Positions 48,979-60,357 are shown, counted from the first letter of the stretch. The stretch is 64,000 nt of DNA from Adiantum capillus-veneris (GCA_014529385.2 CM043969.1:21327946-21391945), one strand, 5' to 3'. Numbers and translations are program-made. Notes: a model not told the origin generated them from the sequence alone.

Positions 48979-50405
48979 CTATCCAACACCCAAATCAGCC
49001 ATAAGGCATCTGAGCCATACACACTCAACCGTAGCTGTGAAGACTGCCCTGTACTCAACCTCACAACTTGAAGTGGCCACAGTAAGTTGCTTCTTTCTCA
49101 ACCGTGATATACATGAACTGCCAAGCATGCAACACAAACCACTTGTGGACACTCGCGTGTCAAAACAACCAGCCCAATCTGAGTCCGAAAAAGCATGTAA
49201 GTCTGGCGGCAATGATCCCCCCTTGGGATAAAATAAGCCAAGATGTAAAGTACCACTAAGGTAGCAGAAAATTCTCTTGACATCCTGCCAGTACTTAGAC
49301 CCTGGGCTATGCATAAATCTGCTGACTTGTGAGACTGCAAACTGAATATCCGGCCTCGTGTTGCATACATAAATGAGGCAGCCAACAACAGTTTGGTAAA
49401 GAGTGACATCAACAGGATCTCCAGCATCATGTAGACTCAACTTCAAACCTGTTTCCATGGAGTGGAAATAGGTTTGCAATCCTCAAGTCGAAACTTACAT
49501 AGCAATGTCTCTATGTAACTTTTCTGACACAAGGCAATACCACTAGCACACTGCTTAAACTGTATACCCAAGTAATGATGCAACAACCCCAAATCTTTCA
49601 TCTTGGAAGTAGCATTCAAATCAGCCTTAACTTCAGAAATGTGTCTCTCAATTGGTCCAATGATCAGCAAATCATCGACATAAAGAACCACAATGAGAAG
49701 TACATCACCCTCATGCTTTACATACAATGTGATTTCTGTTGGACTGTTACGAAAGCCTCGTTTGACCAAATGAGTGTCAGCTTTCTCATACCAAGCACGA
49801 GGAGATTGCTTCAAGCCATACAAAGCCTTCTTACATTTGCACACTTTGTCCTCTTTTCCTTCTATGACAAAACTGCGAGGTTGCGTTACATAAACTTCCT
49901 CAAATATGTCACCATTCAAGAAAGCAGTAACAATGTCTGATTGATGTACATCCCAACCAAAATGAGCCACCAATGCACATAGAAAACACACAGTAGTCAT
50001 ACGAAAAGTGGGAGAAAAAGTCTCTTCATAATCTATACCTTTTAGCTATGCATAACCCTTTGCAACAAGTCGAGCCTTATGGCAATTGATCTCACCATCC
50101 GGCTTGCGTTTCAACTTGTAAACCCACTTTGTACCAATGGCCTTTTTGCCAAGAGGCAAATCACATAAAGTCCATGTGTCATTTTCTATAAGTGCATCAT
50201 ATTTTGATTGCATGGCAGCCATCCAATTTTCTGAATTTTGTGCTTCATCAAAAGATAGAGGCTCCTCAACATCATGTAAGCTAGACACAGCCAAAGCAGA
50301 ACAATCTGATGCATAAGATGCATGGCGAGAGCCTGAACGAGTACGACTAGACAAAGGTTCATCCAATTTACTGTCATGCAAAGTGTGCAGCAGCCATTTT
50401 GGCAT
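48979..50405 (-). pseudogene. copia-3 reverse transcriptase and RNase H
   Basis: The RT reads NWMAAMQSKYDALIENDTWTL, IGTKWVYKLKRK and ARLVAKGYA, then a TAG at about 50046, SDIVTAFLNGDIFEEVYV, LYGLKQSPRAWYE and catalytic VLYVDDLLIIG. A frameshift near 49450 leads to RNase H (SDSDWAGCFDTRVSTSG, SSCEVEYRA). The RNase H tail (ARKHIEVRYHYVRE-like, 48880-48910) follows in further frames, reaching the polypurine tract (48653-48660 on the plus strand as TTCCCCCC). Confidence 0.92.
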
Positions 50406-51013
50406 ACCTCTAGCCTACTCATTTTTAGCCCTTTCCTCATCAAGTACATCATGTACATCTGCATCAGTAATAGGCTGATCTGTAACATTTTTAGAAACCC
50501 CCATAGGTTGTACATTTGCCTCATTGGAAATTACATTCTTATTTCCACCACTGAAAAGAGGAAACAAAGTGTCATAAATGTCCTGTGAGCTTACATTACT
50601 GTCTGTGGTACATGACAACAAGGGCTGAACAGAATCTTCCACAAACACTACATCCCGTAAAACCAGAATACGCTTTGTTTGCAGATGATATAACCTGTAA
50701 CCTTTGCTTTCAACACTATAACCAACAAAATACATTTGACAGCCTTATCATCCAATTTTCTACGCTGTGTTTGTGGCACCAAAGCATATGCCAAACAACC
50801 AAAAACACGCATGTGCTCAATAGAAGGCTTTCTATCATTCCATGCTTCATATGGAGTAATAGACTACAAAGCTTTTGTAGGACACCTGTTAAGTACATAA
50901 GTGGCACACATGATGGCCTCAAGCCAAAAAGAATGCGGCAAAGCTTGACTTTTGACCATACATCGTGCCATTTCCGTCAGTGACCTGTTTTTCCTCTCAA
51001 CAACACCATTTTG

Positions 51014-52135
51014 CTAAGGTGTATAAGGCACTGTACATTGGTGTTTTATCCCACGACTAGCCAAAAATGCATTAAATTCATGAGACATATACTCCCCCCC
51101 TCGATCGGAACGGAGGGTGCCCATAGTACATTTTGAGACATTTTCAGCCATAGCCAAAAATTGTTTGAAGCACATAAAAACTTCGGACTTTGCTTTAAGC
51201 TGAAATACCCATGCATGCCTGGAGTAATCATCAACAAAAGTCACAAAGTAGAGGTAATTTCCCAAGGACAGAGTTTGCATGGGCCCACAAACATCACTAT
51301 GCACAAGCTGCAACCTGCATGTGGCCCGAACTGAACCATCCTTTGGAAACTTGGAATGTTGCATCTTACCCAAAATACAGACTTCACAAACATGTTTGAC
51401 AGGTGCTTCAAGAGGCGGCAAAGAAGCAACCATATCAGATTTTTGCAAACGTAGAAAACTGGCAAAATTCAGATGACCAAAACGTGCATGCCAAAGTTTT
51501 TCATCTGAAATAGCCCTTGAATTTGCAACAGCATTTGCAAAATTTTGTCCACACTTGTCATACAAAGTGAGCTTATATAACCCACGGCACAAAAGGCCAG
51601 ATGCAACAATTTTATCACCAAAACTAAGATCATGAACTGTACATCTGTCATCCACAAATTTGACTACAAGTCCAAGTCTAGCAAGTGCGGATACAAACAA
51701 GAGATTCTTCTTGATCCTAGGTACATTAAGTGCATCAACAAGTGTGAAGGAACTGCCATTTGCAGCAGTAAGCACAATCTTTCCAACTCCTTGAACAGGA
51801 TAAGGGGCATTGTTGGCACAAGTGACTGAATTCCCATGAGGGACAGACTCAAGAGAGGTAAACAATTCAGGATGTGAGGTAATGTGCTTTGTAGCACCAC
51901 TATCAAAATACCACACATGTGAATCTGCAACAACTGACAAGCATGCATCATGGACAACAGGATTGTAAGTGCACTCTGCGCTAAAAGCCCATTCTGCATC
52001 AACATCAACAACATAGTCTCCTTTCACAGAAGACTCAACAATGGCTGCATTTGTAGTGGAACCAGCATTTGCAGTGGAACCACCCTCTTTCTTCTTACCC
52101 TCTTTAGCCTTCAACTTAGGACACGACTTGATCAA
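51014..52135 (-). pseudogene. copia-3 protease and integrase
   Basis: A 373-residue frame contains the protease active site VWYFDSGATKHITSHPE, GAG-pre-integrase LWHARFGHLNFAS and CEVCILGKMQHSKF, and integrase core VHSDVCGPMQ and LRSDRGGEYMSHEF. The catalytic glutamate lies just after a TAG at 51014-51016 (YTP-stop-QNGVVERKNR). The core continues to about 50700 in other frames (FWLEAI, then FGCLAYALVPQTQRRKLDDKAV). Confidence 0.93.
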
Positions 52136-53054
52136 GTGATATTAGCTTTACAATAATGGCAACACATCTTCCTTTTGCCCTTATCACCAGAATTTCTAGA
52201 CGAAGTGCTGCCAACAGAAGCATTGGGAACAGAAGTTTTGCCACTCGTAGCAGTGACTGCATTGCTATTACCACCCTTTCTTTGAGAAGCAATAAAAGCC
52301 TGTTCAACTGCACGCTGTCTAGTCTTGTTTTTTTTTGGAAAGTGACTCTTGCAATAGCAATGTGCATAATGCATCAAACTTGATAACTTTTGGATTTCGT
52401 TGGGTCATAAGTCTCCAAGTACTAGCAAAAATCTGGTAAGAATCTGGTGAGGCATCAAGAACATAATGCACAAGGGAACTGTCTGAAATGACTTCACCTC
52501 CAGAAATAAGTTGTTCATTGATATCCTTGACACAAGCAAGGAAAGTGTCCATATCATCTTCCTCATGCATAATCTTCGACTCCAGCTCTTTACGCAACAA
52601 AGCAATTTTAGCCTCATTGCGGTTTGCATAAAGACCTGCTAGAATATCCCAAGCTTGTTTTGTAGATTTTGCTGAACGAATGTGAGGAACAATGGTGCAC
52701 TTCACAGACAACACAATCCATGCATGAGCCTACACATCCTTTACATCCCAACGAGATTGTTCTGCCGTAGGCAAAACAACTTTAATAGTAGCAATCCTTG
52801 TAGCAAGACCTGCAACATCCTCAACATCGCCTACATCCTCAGAACTAGGACATACATCAATGCCCTGCACAATATTCTAGACGCCCTTTGACATCCTCAG
52901 AACTAGGACGTACATCAATGCCCTGCACAATATTCCAGACGCCCTTTGACACAAGAACCTGTTGCATCATATAAGCCCACATAGGGTAGTTGTCCCCATC
53001 CAACCTGCCCTCAGCAGCAAACATCTTGAACACATCTGCGTTGTTGTCAGCCAT
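52132..53054 (-). pseudogene. copia-3 gag with CCHC knuckle
   Basis: MADNNADVFKMFAAEGRLDGDNYPMWAYMM at 53054 is a typical copia gag opening, so this Met is preferred to the upstream one at 53117. A 58-bp tandem duplication (52834-52949) shifts the frame after VWNIVQGIDVRPSSED. Gag resumes at 52714 (AWDILAGLYANR, then RKELESKIMHEEDDMDTFLACVKDINEQL). The knuckle CHYCKANI plus HLIKSC spans a further shift near 52135. The protein would coat element RNA; it is disrupted here. Confidence 0.88.
52834..52949. repeat. 58-bp tandem duplication in copia-3 gag
   Basis: Copies start CATCCTCAGAACTAGG at 52834 and 52892 and differ at two positions. The length shifts the gag frame. Confidence 0.95.
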
Positions 53055-53402
53055 GGTAAATGCTGCACCTGATGTGAAAACTGTCCAAAAATAGGAGAAA
53101 TAGAGCGGGAACAACACGTGCTATATAGCACAAACCGTAGAAGACTATGAGGCACTTGTTATGCAGAAAATGGCACTGACAGAAATTCTACACAAAATGA
53201 GGAAATAGCTTGTGCAGTACTGCTTGTAGTAGAAACGGAGGCCGAAACGAGCCTGAATCAAAAATCTGAGTAGACTGAGCTCTTCGAGTTCTCCTGAAAT
53301 TTTTTTCGACCTGAAAATGCTTGCAAAAGCTCAATGAATTTAGAGAAAGTGAGCAGGTGTGTGCTGGAGGAGCTGGCGACTAAGCCCGGGAGGATGCAAC
53401 CT

Positions 53403-53414
53403 GCTCTGATACCA
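53403..53414 (-). other. Primer-binding site of copia-3 (initiator tRNA-Met)
   Basis: The minus strand reads TGGTATCAGAGC one base after the LTR end. Confidence 0.9.
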
Positions 53415-53415
53415 A

Positions 53416-53643
53416 TGTTTGGAATTAGGGTTGCAAAGAAACGCACACAGCTTGGAGAAGATGAAGGAAGCTGAAGGCACACACTAGAGAGTGTGTTACT
53501 TAGTGTGCAATGGAAAGATAGATAGCCCTAGAGTGATGGGCGTATATACAATGCTTGGGGGAAAAAACCTCCTAAAGAGGGAAAAAATGCCCCGGCGGTC
53601 CTAGTGTGTTCACACACATCACTACCACATGTATATGGTAACA
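53416..53643 (-). repeat. 5' LTR of copia-3
   Basis: Read on the minus strand it runs from TGTTACCATATAC to CCAAACA and is followed at 1 bp by the primer site. The outer end takes part in a later 91-bp duplication. Confidence 0.93.
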
Positions 53644-53776
53644 GATCTAACTTAACAATGGCTATGCTACTGGCTTCTGACATCAATGGTAGTGATGTGT
53701 TCACACACATCACTACCACATGTATATGGTAACAGATCTAACTTAACAATGGCTATGCTACTGGCTTCTGATATCG
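53605..53776. repeat. 91-bp duplication across the copia-3 LTR/flank boundary
   Basis: TGTGTTCACACACATCACTA to GGCTTCTGA recurs at 53605 and 53696. Both copies include the LTR end and the adjoining target copy GATCTAACTTAAC, so the event postdates the insertion. An 11-bp filler (AATGGTAGTGA) lies between. Confidence 0.93.
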
Positions 53777-54344
53777 AGCTGCTACCCTGGTACCTGCTTA
53801 GAAAAGTTGGACATGATTATACCAAGAATTTTTCTGGTTTTTCTTCAAACTATTTTTGCAACATCATGCTTGGCCTAACAAATAGAAAAACTAGAACCTA
53901 TGTGTAAATTATTAATTTCTTTCAAGGTCATTTTGCGAATGTTGAATGCCATATTGTGAGTTCGGAGATTGTATTACTGGTTGTGGGATGGTATTAATGC
54001 ATATTCATGATGGTTACATCTATGGTAATAGATTGTTATAAAGCATTGCTTGCAAATTGAGGATGTTTCAAAACACATGTAGCCAAGAAATGGCATGACA
54101 TAGACTAACAAGATAAAGGATAATTGAGACCTTTAATATGTAACACACTTTTTATTCTATTGGTTGAATGACTTAGCTGTGATGAAGGTATCTGACATAA
54201 ACTAATGAATATGAAGGCTAATTAGGCGGAGAACCTTATAATGGTACTTTTTGAGCTCGACTTTAATGGATGATACTGGAGATGAGTCTCCGTGAAGTAC
54301 GATGCATGTTGATACACGGGATATTTGCTGGTGTGTTATCGTAG
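53777..54344. other. Non-coding sequence without recognised features
   Basis: AT-rich; no frame with a motif. Confidence 0.4.
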
Positions 54345-55135
54345 CCTCAAACCTACTGTGTAAGGTCTCTTGATGAGATGGAATATACTGTTTCTTTTGA
54401 AATTTTTTCGAAAACACAAACAAAACTCTGTCAAAGTTTGCTCAAACTCCATTTATCATACTAATTTGTGGTTCATACATTAAAAAAAAAAGGTAATCCT
54501 CTTGAGAAGGGCCCCTATTGAGAAAACTTTGAAAATGTGCTCCCAATGTTTTTTTGGGGATGTTGTCTTACATGGTTCTCTAGGACAATATTCATTCTAA
54601 ACTTGGATGACAAGCATCATTATGGGATGTGGAAATTATCTTATAACTAGCTACCTTGTGTGTATGGGGAAACATAGTGAAGTAAGATTCTTCAATCAGA
54701 GTTGAACTTAATTGAAAATTCATCTAAATGGTCTAACCTTAGGGTAAACTGTAAACTAGATCTATAGGTGTGACATGGATAACAACTGGATCCAGTGTCG
54801 ACAATTGCAACATGCACAAACATAGTCAATTCTAACTGAATGTTTTTGTATGGATGTAGGTAACAAACAACAGGATCCTTCTCCTTGTAGGTGTAGTGGA
54901 GGCTCAATCGAAAGGGGTGGACACACATAGAATCAACAACAAAATGCCAATTTGTAATGGTCAAAGATCCTAGATGATTATATTGACTATCGGATGCTGA
55001 GTGTTGTATGATAGAACAATATTCTAGACACAAAATGTTTACTCATTGTTATATTATCATGTGTATTCACTTATATCTTGTTTTAAGGTATTGTTTTTTA
55101 ATATATTATTTAATGAAATTGTTTAAGTATGGTTC

Positions 55136-55194
<59 letters not shown>
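54345..55194 (+). repeat. AC-associated dispersed repeat, copy 5
   Basis: The order of the family is kept: CCTACTGTGTAAGGTCTC plus TTGATGAGATGG and CTTTTGAAA near 54352-54400, then GACATGGATAACAACTGG (54768), GTATGGATGTAGGTAAC (54848-54864) and an (AC)n tract at 55141-55194. Similarity to copies 1-4 is lower than between 1 and 4. Confidence 0.6.
55141..55194. repeat. (AC)n microsatellite, about 54 bp
   Basis: A pure CA run ends AC-associated copy 5. Confidence 0.95.
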
Positions 55195-55196
<2 letters not shown>

Positions 55197-55937
55197 GTTA
55201 CTTCAAAATTGGGGAATGGTAGTCATCTTAGAAGTAGCAACATGACCAAAATCTACTTAACTGTCAGAGAACAAGTAGTCAAGAATGTAAGGTCTCTGAC
55301 CCCGATCAAAAAGAACACCATTGTACCTTGAAATAAACATAATGGAATAAGTTACTATTTTTAGCAGTTTTCCAAATTCTGTCAGTGCCATGATGTTTAG
55401 AATTTTTTAAAGCTTCGAAATGTGAATTAAATAATTTTTGTAAAAAAATTCCGAAAATAGTAAGTTTTTGGTCACCCGACCCGTCCAGTTTTGATCGTCT
55501 CGAAAAACTGCACCTGTACCCCAAATTTGAAAAAATGCATTTTCGAACCCTGGGGGCTGCTAAATATGGCAGGTACTCGGGCCAGTACGTCTTAGTTAGA
55601 GCTCTGTATAGCAATTTACGGCATCAAAATCCGACTCGTATGGCCCGTTTTAGCCTAAAATCAAATTTTCCAAAAATTGAGCGGGGAGGCACCCAAGCCC
55701 GGGACTGTGTGGGAACAGGTTTCAGGCCACTCCAGACTAGTTTTAGCAGCTAGGGGGCGCCCTCTTGCCTTGTGGGAGTCTTTGGGAAGTTTCCAAGCTT
55801 GCAACTAAGTGTGAGAACCAGTTAACTAAACCCACTGGACACTTGGTGGGTAGGGGAACTGGACTTGCCAATGCAAGGACTGAGTGCTCACTCAGATGCT
55901 TATAGCAGCACAAATCGATTTTCAGCCTGTAGGAGCC

Positions 55938-55948
55938 TATTTAAAGGC
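55938..55948 (+). promoter_or_regulatory. Probable TATA box of the chromovirus LTR
   Basis: CTATTTAAAGG lies after GTAGGAGC and is conserved in the 3' LTR near 62427. If used, transcription would start near 55970, leaving about 2.1 kb of leader within the LTR. Confidence 0.5.
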
Positions 55949-56834
55949 CTACTCACACACACACACACACACATATGCTCACACGCACATAGTGCACATA
56001 CACACACCTACACACACTAGGAAGGTGCTGCCGGTACACACACCTTTTGAAGGAGAAGCAAGGAGGGAGGTGCTGTCGAATTCTCGCCTCAAGAAGCTCG
56101 ATTAGATCAGAGAATCGAGAAGATTATCAGCCCTTAATCACGATAACCACGGTTTAATTAATGACTTCTGTAAATTCTTTTCATTATCATCTAAATTCCT
56201 CGTCTATTCTGCTTATTCCTAGTCGTAATTCTCTATAATTACTCCCTAATTTCTCCTTAACCATATTCTATTATATAATCATCATCCCATAGATGAATTA
56301 TCAGCCATTCATCACTCTTAATTAATGATTAGTGCATGATTATTAGAATTTTCTCTCTCTAGGTAGTGTAGTAAGTAATCGGTAAGCTGGTAATTGTGTA
56401 GATTGATGAGAATCACTCTTTCTATCGTTCATTAATATTGTAGCTAAATTAAATTCATTTCCCTTATGCATTAAGATGTAAATAAGGAAAAATTAATCCG
56501 TCGTTAAGTCTCTGAGAGTTGAGTTTCCTCACACCTATGCATAAGGTGAATCTGCACCATCTAATTGCTAGGAAAGAGATTAATCGTGCTTAATTCATCT
56601 CTCTGGTAATTCCATTAGTGAAATACTATTATTCCTAATCATGTAAGCCGAGTAATTATCTTTAGAGCCGGTAACCATAGGAGTATGTGTCATCCATAAT
56701 GATTGCTATATGAAAATTCTAGACCTCTCCTATAGGAGGGATTAATTGATGTTGCTAATCTATCTATTGGGTTGTTATGACGCTTGCGAACCTTAGCTTT
56801 TGTTCCAAGCTAATTAATTAAAGTAGTGAGTAAA

Positions 56835-57257
56835 ATGGCTCCGGTTAAGAGAACTAGCTTCGGTGGTGCCCACGACCGCAAGGCAGGAAGAAGCAATGTC
56901 AATGGGAAGGGAAAAACTCCCATGGAAGAACAAATACCGGCCATCTCACGGGCCATCGACGAAGAAATGGAAGAGGTAGGTCATAATTTCATTCAAGTTG
57001 TTTAATTTAACATTGCACACGTTTAGTTAGGAATGAACATATCCCCAAACATGTTGGAGAAATCCGACGGAAACCTCGGCATTGAATTCATTATACATTA
57101 AGTTCTAAAGTAGGAAGGAAATGATTGATGGGTATGCTGGTTGCAATAGGAAAGAATGTCTGCTAGGGAAAATTTAGCTCGACATGTTCATTTTATTTCC
57201 AATGTTGAATCAGTCCTGACCCCCCTACTGATCACAGGGGGCAGAGTTCCTCGTTAA
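56835..57257 (+). CDS. Short LTR-borne frame, possibly spliced (82 residues)
   Basis: An ATG at 56835 opens MAPVKRTSFGGAHDRKAG and reads 47 codons to GAG at 56975, followed by GTAGGT, a plausible 5' splice site. Unspliced, the frame stops after 9 further codons (57004). A candidate acceptor TTGCAATAG at 57141-57149 would remove 174 bp and continue in phase as ERMSARENLARHVHF to a TAA at 57255. Both sites and the phase are conserved in the other LTR (63324-63470 and 63645-63752). A basic, MAP-initiated N-terminus is common in chromovirus gag, but no gag homology domain follows. Confidence 0.35.
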
Positions 57258-57270
57258 GGGCTCTTGAATC

Positions 57271-57390
57271 CATGACTTGCTTTTTATGCGGTGGATTCCC
57301 ACGACTTGCTTTTTATGCGGTGGGAACCCACGTCTTGCTTTCTATGCGGTGGGAGTGTCCATGACGCGCTTTCTATGCGGTGGACATACC
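57271..57390 (+). repeat. 30-bp tandem array in the LTR, four units
   Basis: Units built on GACTTGCTTTTTATGCGGTGG start near 57273, 57302, 57332 and 57362 with two to four differences each. The same four units are present in the 3' LTR at about 63769-63885. Confidence 0.9.
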
Positions 57391-58062
57391 TAGTTGTATG
57401 GGCAGCTAGGCGACAACGGGAGGAGTGAACTCTCGCTGGAGGGGGGATGTTGTACCTCCAAAACATTGGAATTTTAGTGAATAAGTTTGAGTAGAATTTT
57501 TACTAGAATACTGTCTTGGTGTTGTTCGGAATACTGGTTGAAGGGCTATCTTAACCAACAATGTGCTTCGGAATTAAAACAAGGAATGTTTATGTTGAAC
57601 AACCTTTGTGGTAGTAATTAGGTCACACAAGGAAGTGTGAGTATGGGGGTGGAAAGTGGGGGCTTGGCTCAGGTTGCCAATGCCTACTAGATGGGTGGTC
57701 CCGATTGGTCGGGAACTCTCTGTCCCCATAGTGCCTACTTCGATATTAGTAATACTCATTGCCCCTAGAGCGGTGAAATCTCGAGAGTACGTGCCTCTGA
57801 AACATGGGGAAAAAGGCACTAGGGGTTTCTCTCCTCTTGGAAGGTGGGTCTTAGGATCGCTAGATAGTTTAAATACGCTTTCCCTACGAGGTGGAGCTAG
57901 ATCTCCTTGCTAGTAGGCTCGATCTCTCAACTCACTTCGTGATGAGAGATCGTCCGCTAGTCGAACCCCGAACCATTTTGTTTGCTTCTGCAATAGATCT
58001 AGTGGCCACCAGGTTCACCATCAAATCCGCTAGTTGATACGGCGGGGTGGGGACCTCACACC

Positions 58063-58075
58063 TGGTATCAGAGCC
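58063..58075 (+). other. Primer-binding site of the chromovirus (initiator tRNA-Met)
   Basis: TGGTATCAGAGCC lies 2 bp after the LTR end. Confidence 0.9.
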
Positions 58076-58163
58076 TAGGATAGGCTGGGAAATAAAGTCG
58101 TACTGTTTGAATATTTAAATAAGGAACTGAAAGTATATAGGTAGTTGATCCGAATTTCTTGCA

Positions 58164-58601
58164 TTGGTGTTGCTGGAAGACCCCGTGCTCGAATATCAGA
58201 AATTCCAAGTGTTTGAGCTTATTTATGAACAAGCTCGAAGATCCCCAGTTTACCAGTTCAGGCGAGATGTCATGGAGATACCGATGAAGGCTCATACGCC
58301 ACACTCCACTCGCATTGATAGAGGATGGGAACTTGATTGGACATTTCCAGGAGGGGTTTACTACATCAACGCTCGGAAGCTAGGATGCCTGGCTACCGAT
58401 TTGAAGAAGATACGTTGGGGAGAAGAGTTGAGGGTAGTAAAGATATTCTACTTGGTGCCTACACGATTGGACCTGATTGTCTCAGACGACACCAATCAAA
58501 CCCTCAAAGATTGGCTCTTGGAGAAGGTCACCAATGTGATCCCAACAAACGAGTCAAAACCTTTGGAGTACCAAAAGAGGAATTCCGGCTTGATATCTTA
58601 G
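58164..58601 (+). CDS. Unidentified frame in the gag position of the chromovirus
   Basis: A 145-residue frame opens MVLLEDPVLEYQKFQVFEL and contains RRDVMEIPMKAHTPHSTR, GWELDWTFPGGVYYINARKLG and EKVTNVIPTNES. It shows neither the retrotransposon-gag pattern nor a CCHC knuckle. An overlapping frame (58337-58678, ending FTNEAVHHVNTIS) continues to the protease. Only about 620 bp separate primer site and protease, too little for a normal gag. It may be a diverged or chimeric remnant, or sequence picked up by the element. Confidence 0.4.
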   Translation: MVLLEDPVLEYQKFQVFELIYEQARRSPVYQFRRDVMEIPMKAHTPHSTRIDRGWELDWTFPGGVYYINARKLGCLATDLKKIRWGEELRVVKIFYLVPTRLDLIVSDDTNQTLKDWLLEKVTNVIPTNESKPLEYQKRNSGLIS

Positions 58602-58683
58602 TTTATTATCCACTCAAGAATGAGTACAGGAACTATTTCACGAACGAAGCCGTGCATCATGTGAATACCATCTCCTAGGCCAC

Positions 58684-58900
58684 GATCTCTCAGAGGTGAA
58701 CAAGTTAACTTCCTTATAGATTGTGGTAGTACTCTTTCATTTCTTTCACCCACATGCATGAGGAAGCTAAAGCTAGATAAGTACCCAACAAGCAAGATAG
58801 TTGTAGAGTTAGCAAACGGCAAGGAAGTAGTATCTCAACATTCTGCAAGAAAAATCGACTTTGATTTAGGGGGACGTCCAACTTCTGCCCAAACTCAACA
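58684..58900 (+). pseudogene. chromovirus protease
   Basis: FLIDCGSTLSFLSPT carries the aspartic protease active site as D-C-G-S (family consensus D-S-G-A/S). It is followed by KLKLDKYPTSKIVVELANGKEV. The C-terminal flap region decays and the frame shifts near 58900 into RT. Confidence 0.75.
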
Positions 58901-58902
58901 AG

Positions 58903-60354
58903 GTGGACCAATCAGATACCTCACTTCGACCAAACTGGTTGAGAGAGTATGATGATGTGTTCCCAGAAGACCTTACGAATCTTCTGCCACATAGAGAGGT
59001 AGATCATGAGATTGAGACTATCCGTGGATGTGAACCTATCTCAAAAAGACCTTATAAGATGTCACTTCCAGAGGCCATCGAACTCAAGGAACAACTTAGA
59101 AAACTCATTGAGCAAGGATTCATTTGACCCAGTACTTATCCTTGGGGTGCTCCAGTTCTTTTTCAGAAGAAGAAGGATGGAACCTTAAGGCTATGCATAG
59201 ACTATCGTGGACTGAACCAGGTAACTGTAAAGAACAAGTATCCAATTCCAAGGATCGACGAAGTCTTGGACAGCAGGCTCCACGATGCCAAAATGTTTAC
59301 AAAGATTGATTTAAGGTCAGGATATTACCAAATCAGGATCAAGGAATCAGATATTCCAAAGACAACTTTCAATACTAGGTATGGGCACTACGAGTTCACA
59401 ATAATGTCTTTTGGTCTAACAAATGCTCCTGCAAGCTTCAATCGACTTATGCAGGATATTTTCAAACCTTACCTGGATGATTTTATCTTGGTTTTCTTTG
59501 ATGACATTCTGATCTATTCTAAGAATGAGGCAGACCACGAAGAACATGTTTGCAAAGTACTTGATCTTCTTCGGGAACACCAAGTTTACGCTAAAGAGAG
59601 CAAGTGCACTTTTTGCTCAGCAACGGTCAACTATCTTGGATTTGTCATATCGGCTGAAGGGATTTCAGTGGACCCAGAAAAAGTCAAAGATATCGTTGAT
59701 TGGCCTCAACCATCCACTGTCAGCGAAGTAAGAGGATTTCTTGGATAAACGGGATGGTACAGGATTTTTGTCAAGGATTATGCACGTATTGCTGCACCTT
59801 TGACGGAACTCCTGAAGAAAGGAATGAGGATCGAATGGAAGACCGAGCACGAGTCTAGCTTTACTAAACTAAAAGAGTTCTTGGTCTCGGCTCCTATTTT
59901 AAAGCTTCCAGATTTCAGCAAGGAATTTGAAGTAGCGACCGACACTAGCAAATTTGCTCTAGGCGGAGTTCTTACTCAAGAAGGAAGACCAGTGGCGTAT
60001 ACTTCGCGAAAGCTGAGAGATCATGAGAAGAATTATCCTACTCATGATTTGGAACTTTTAGCAGTTATTCATGCGTTGAAGTTATGGAGACATTATCTTC
60101 TTGGGCGCAAGTTTCAGCTGGTTACAGACCACAAGAGCTTAAAATGGATTTTTATTCAACCTATTCTCAATATGCGACAACGACGATGGATAGAGCTATT
60201 ACAGGAATATGACCTTGACATAAAGTATAGACCACGGAAGGAAAATGCAGTTGCAGATGGTCTTAGCCGAAAATCCTTTCTTGGAGCTATCCCTATTCCA
60301 AATAACCCTATCTGGGATAGAATCAAAGAAGCCTCTTTAGTAGATCTAGAATAC
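58903..60354 (+). pseudogene. chromovirus reverse transcriptase and RNase H
   Basis: A single frame holds LREYDDVFPEDL, HEIETIRGCEPISKRPYKMS, a TGA at 59125, [51 protein letters not shown] and catalytic [10 protein letters not shown] (about 59490-59520). A TAA at 59746 falls in FLG-stop-TGWYR. RNase H follows: FEVATDTSKFALGGVL, SRKLRDHEKNYPTHDLELLAVI and TDHKSLKWI. Catalytic residues are intact. A TAG at 60355 ends the stretch. Confidence 0.93.
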
Positions 60355-60357
60355 TAG

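Larger units (their letters stand above)
48425..53643 (-). mobile_element. Complete but defective Ty1/copia element (copia-3), minus strand
   Basis: It has two 228-bp LTRs (48425-48652 and 53416-53643), a perfect GATCT target duplication (48420-48424 and 53644-53648), a tRNA-Met primer site, and copia gag, protease, integrase, RT and RNase H in order on the minus strand. LTRs differ at roughly 7% by eye. It is unrelated at LTR level to copia-1 and copia-2. Confidence 0.95.
55286..58060 (+). repeat. 5' LTR of the chromovirus
   Basis: It begins TGTAAGGTC and ends GACCTCACA, an imperfect inverted pair. It contains a CTATTTAAAGG box (about 55939), a short AC tract (55952-55972), a small frame at 56835-57004 and a 4 x 30-bp tandem array (57271-57390). 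It aligns with 61774-64000 along the whole visible length. Confidence 0.95.

Noticed and set aside
55535-55753. 72-residue frame conserved in both chromovirus LTRs (also 62024-62242)
   Set aside because: It lies upstream of the likely TATA box, in U3, has no motif, and its conservation follows from LTR identity.
57271-57390. Short regularly spaced repeats resembling a CRISPR array
   Set aside because: The units are contiguous without spacers, lie inside a retrotransposon LTR and occur in plant-type DNA.
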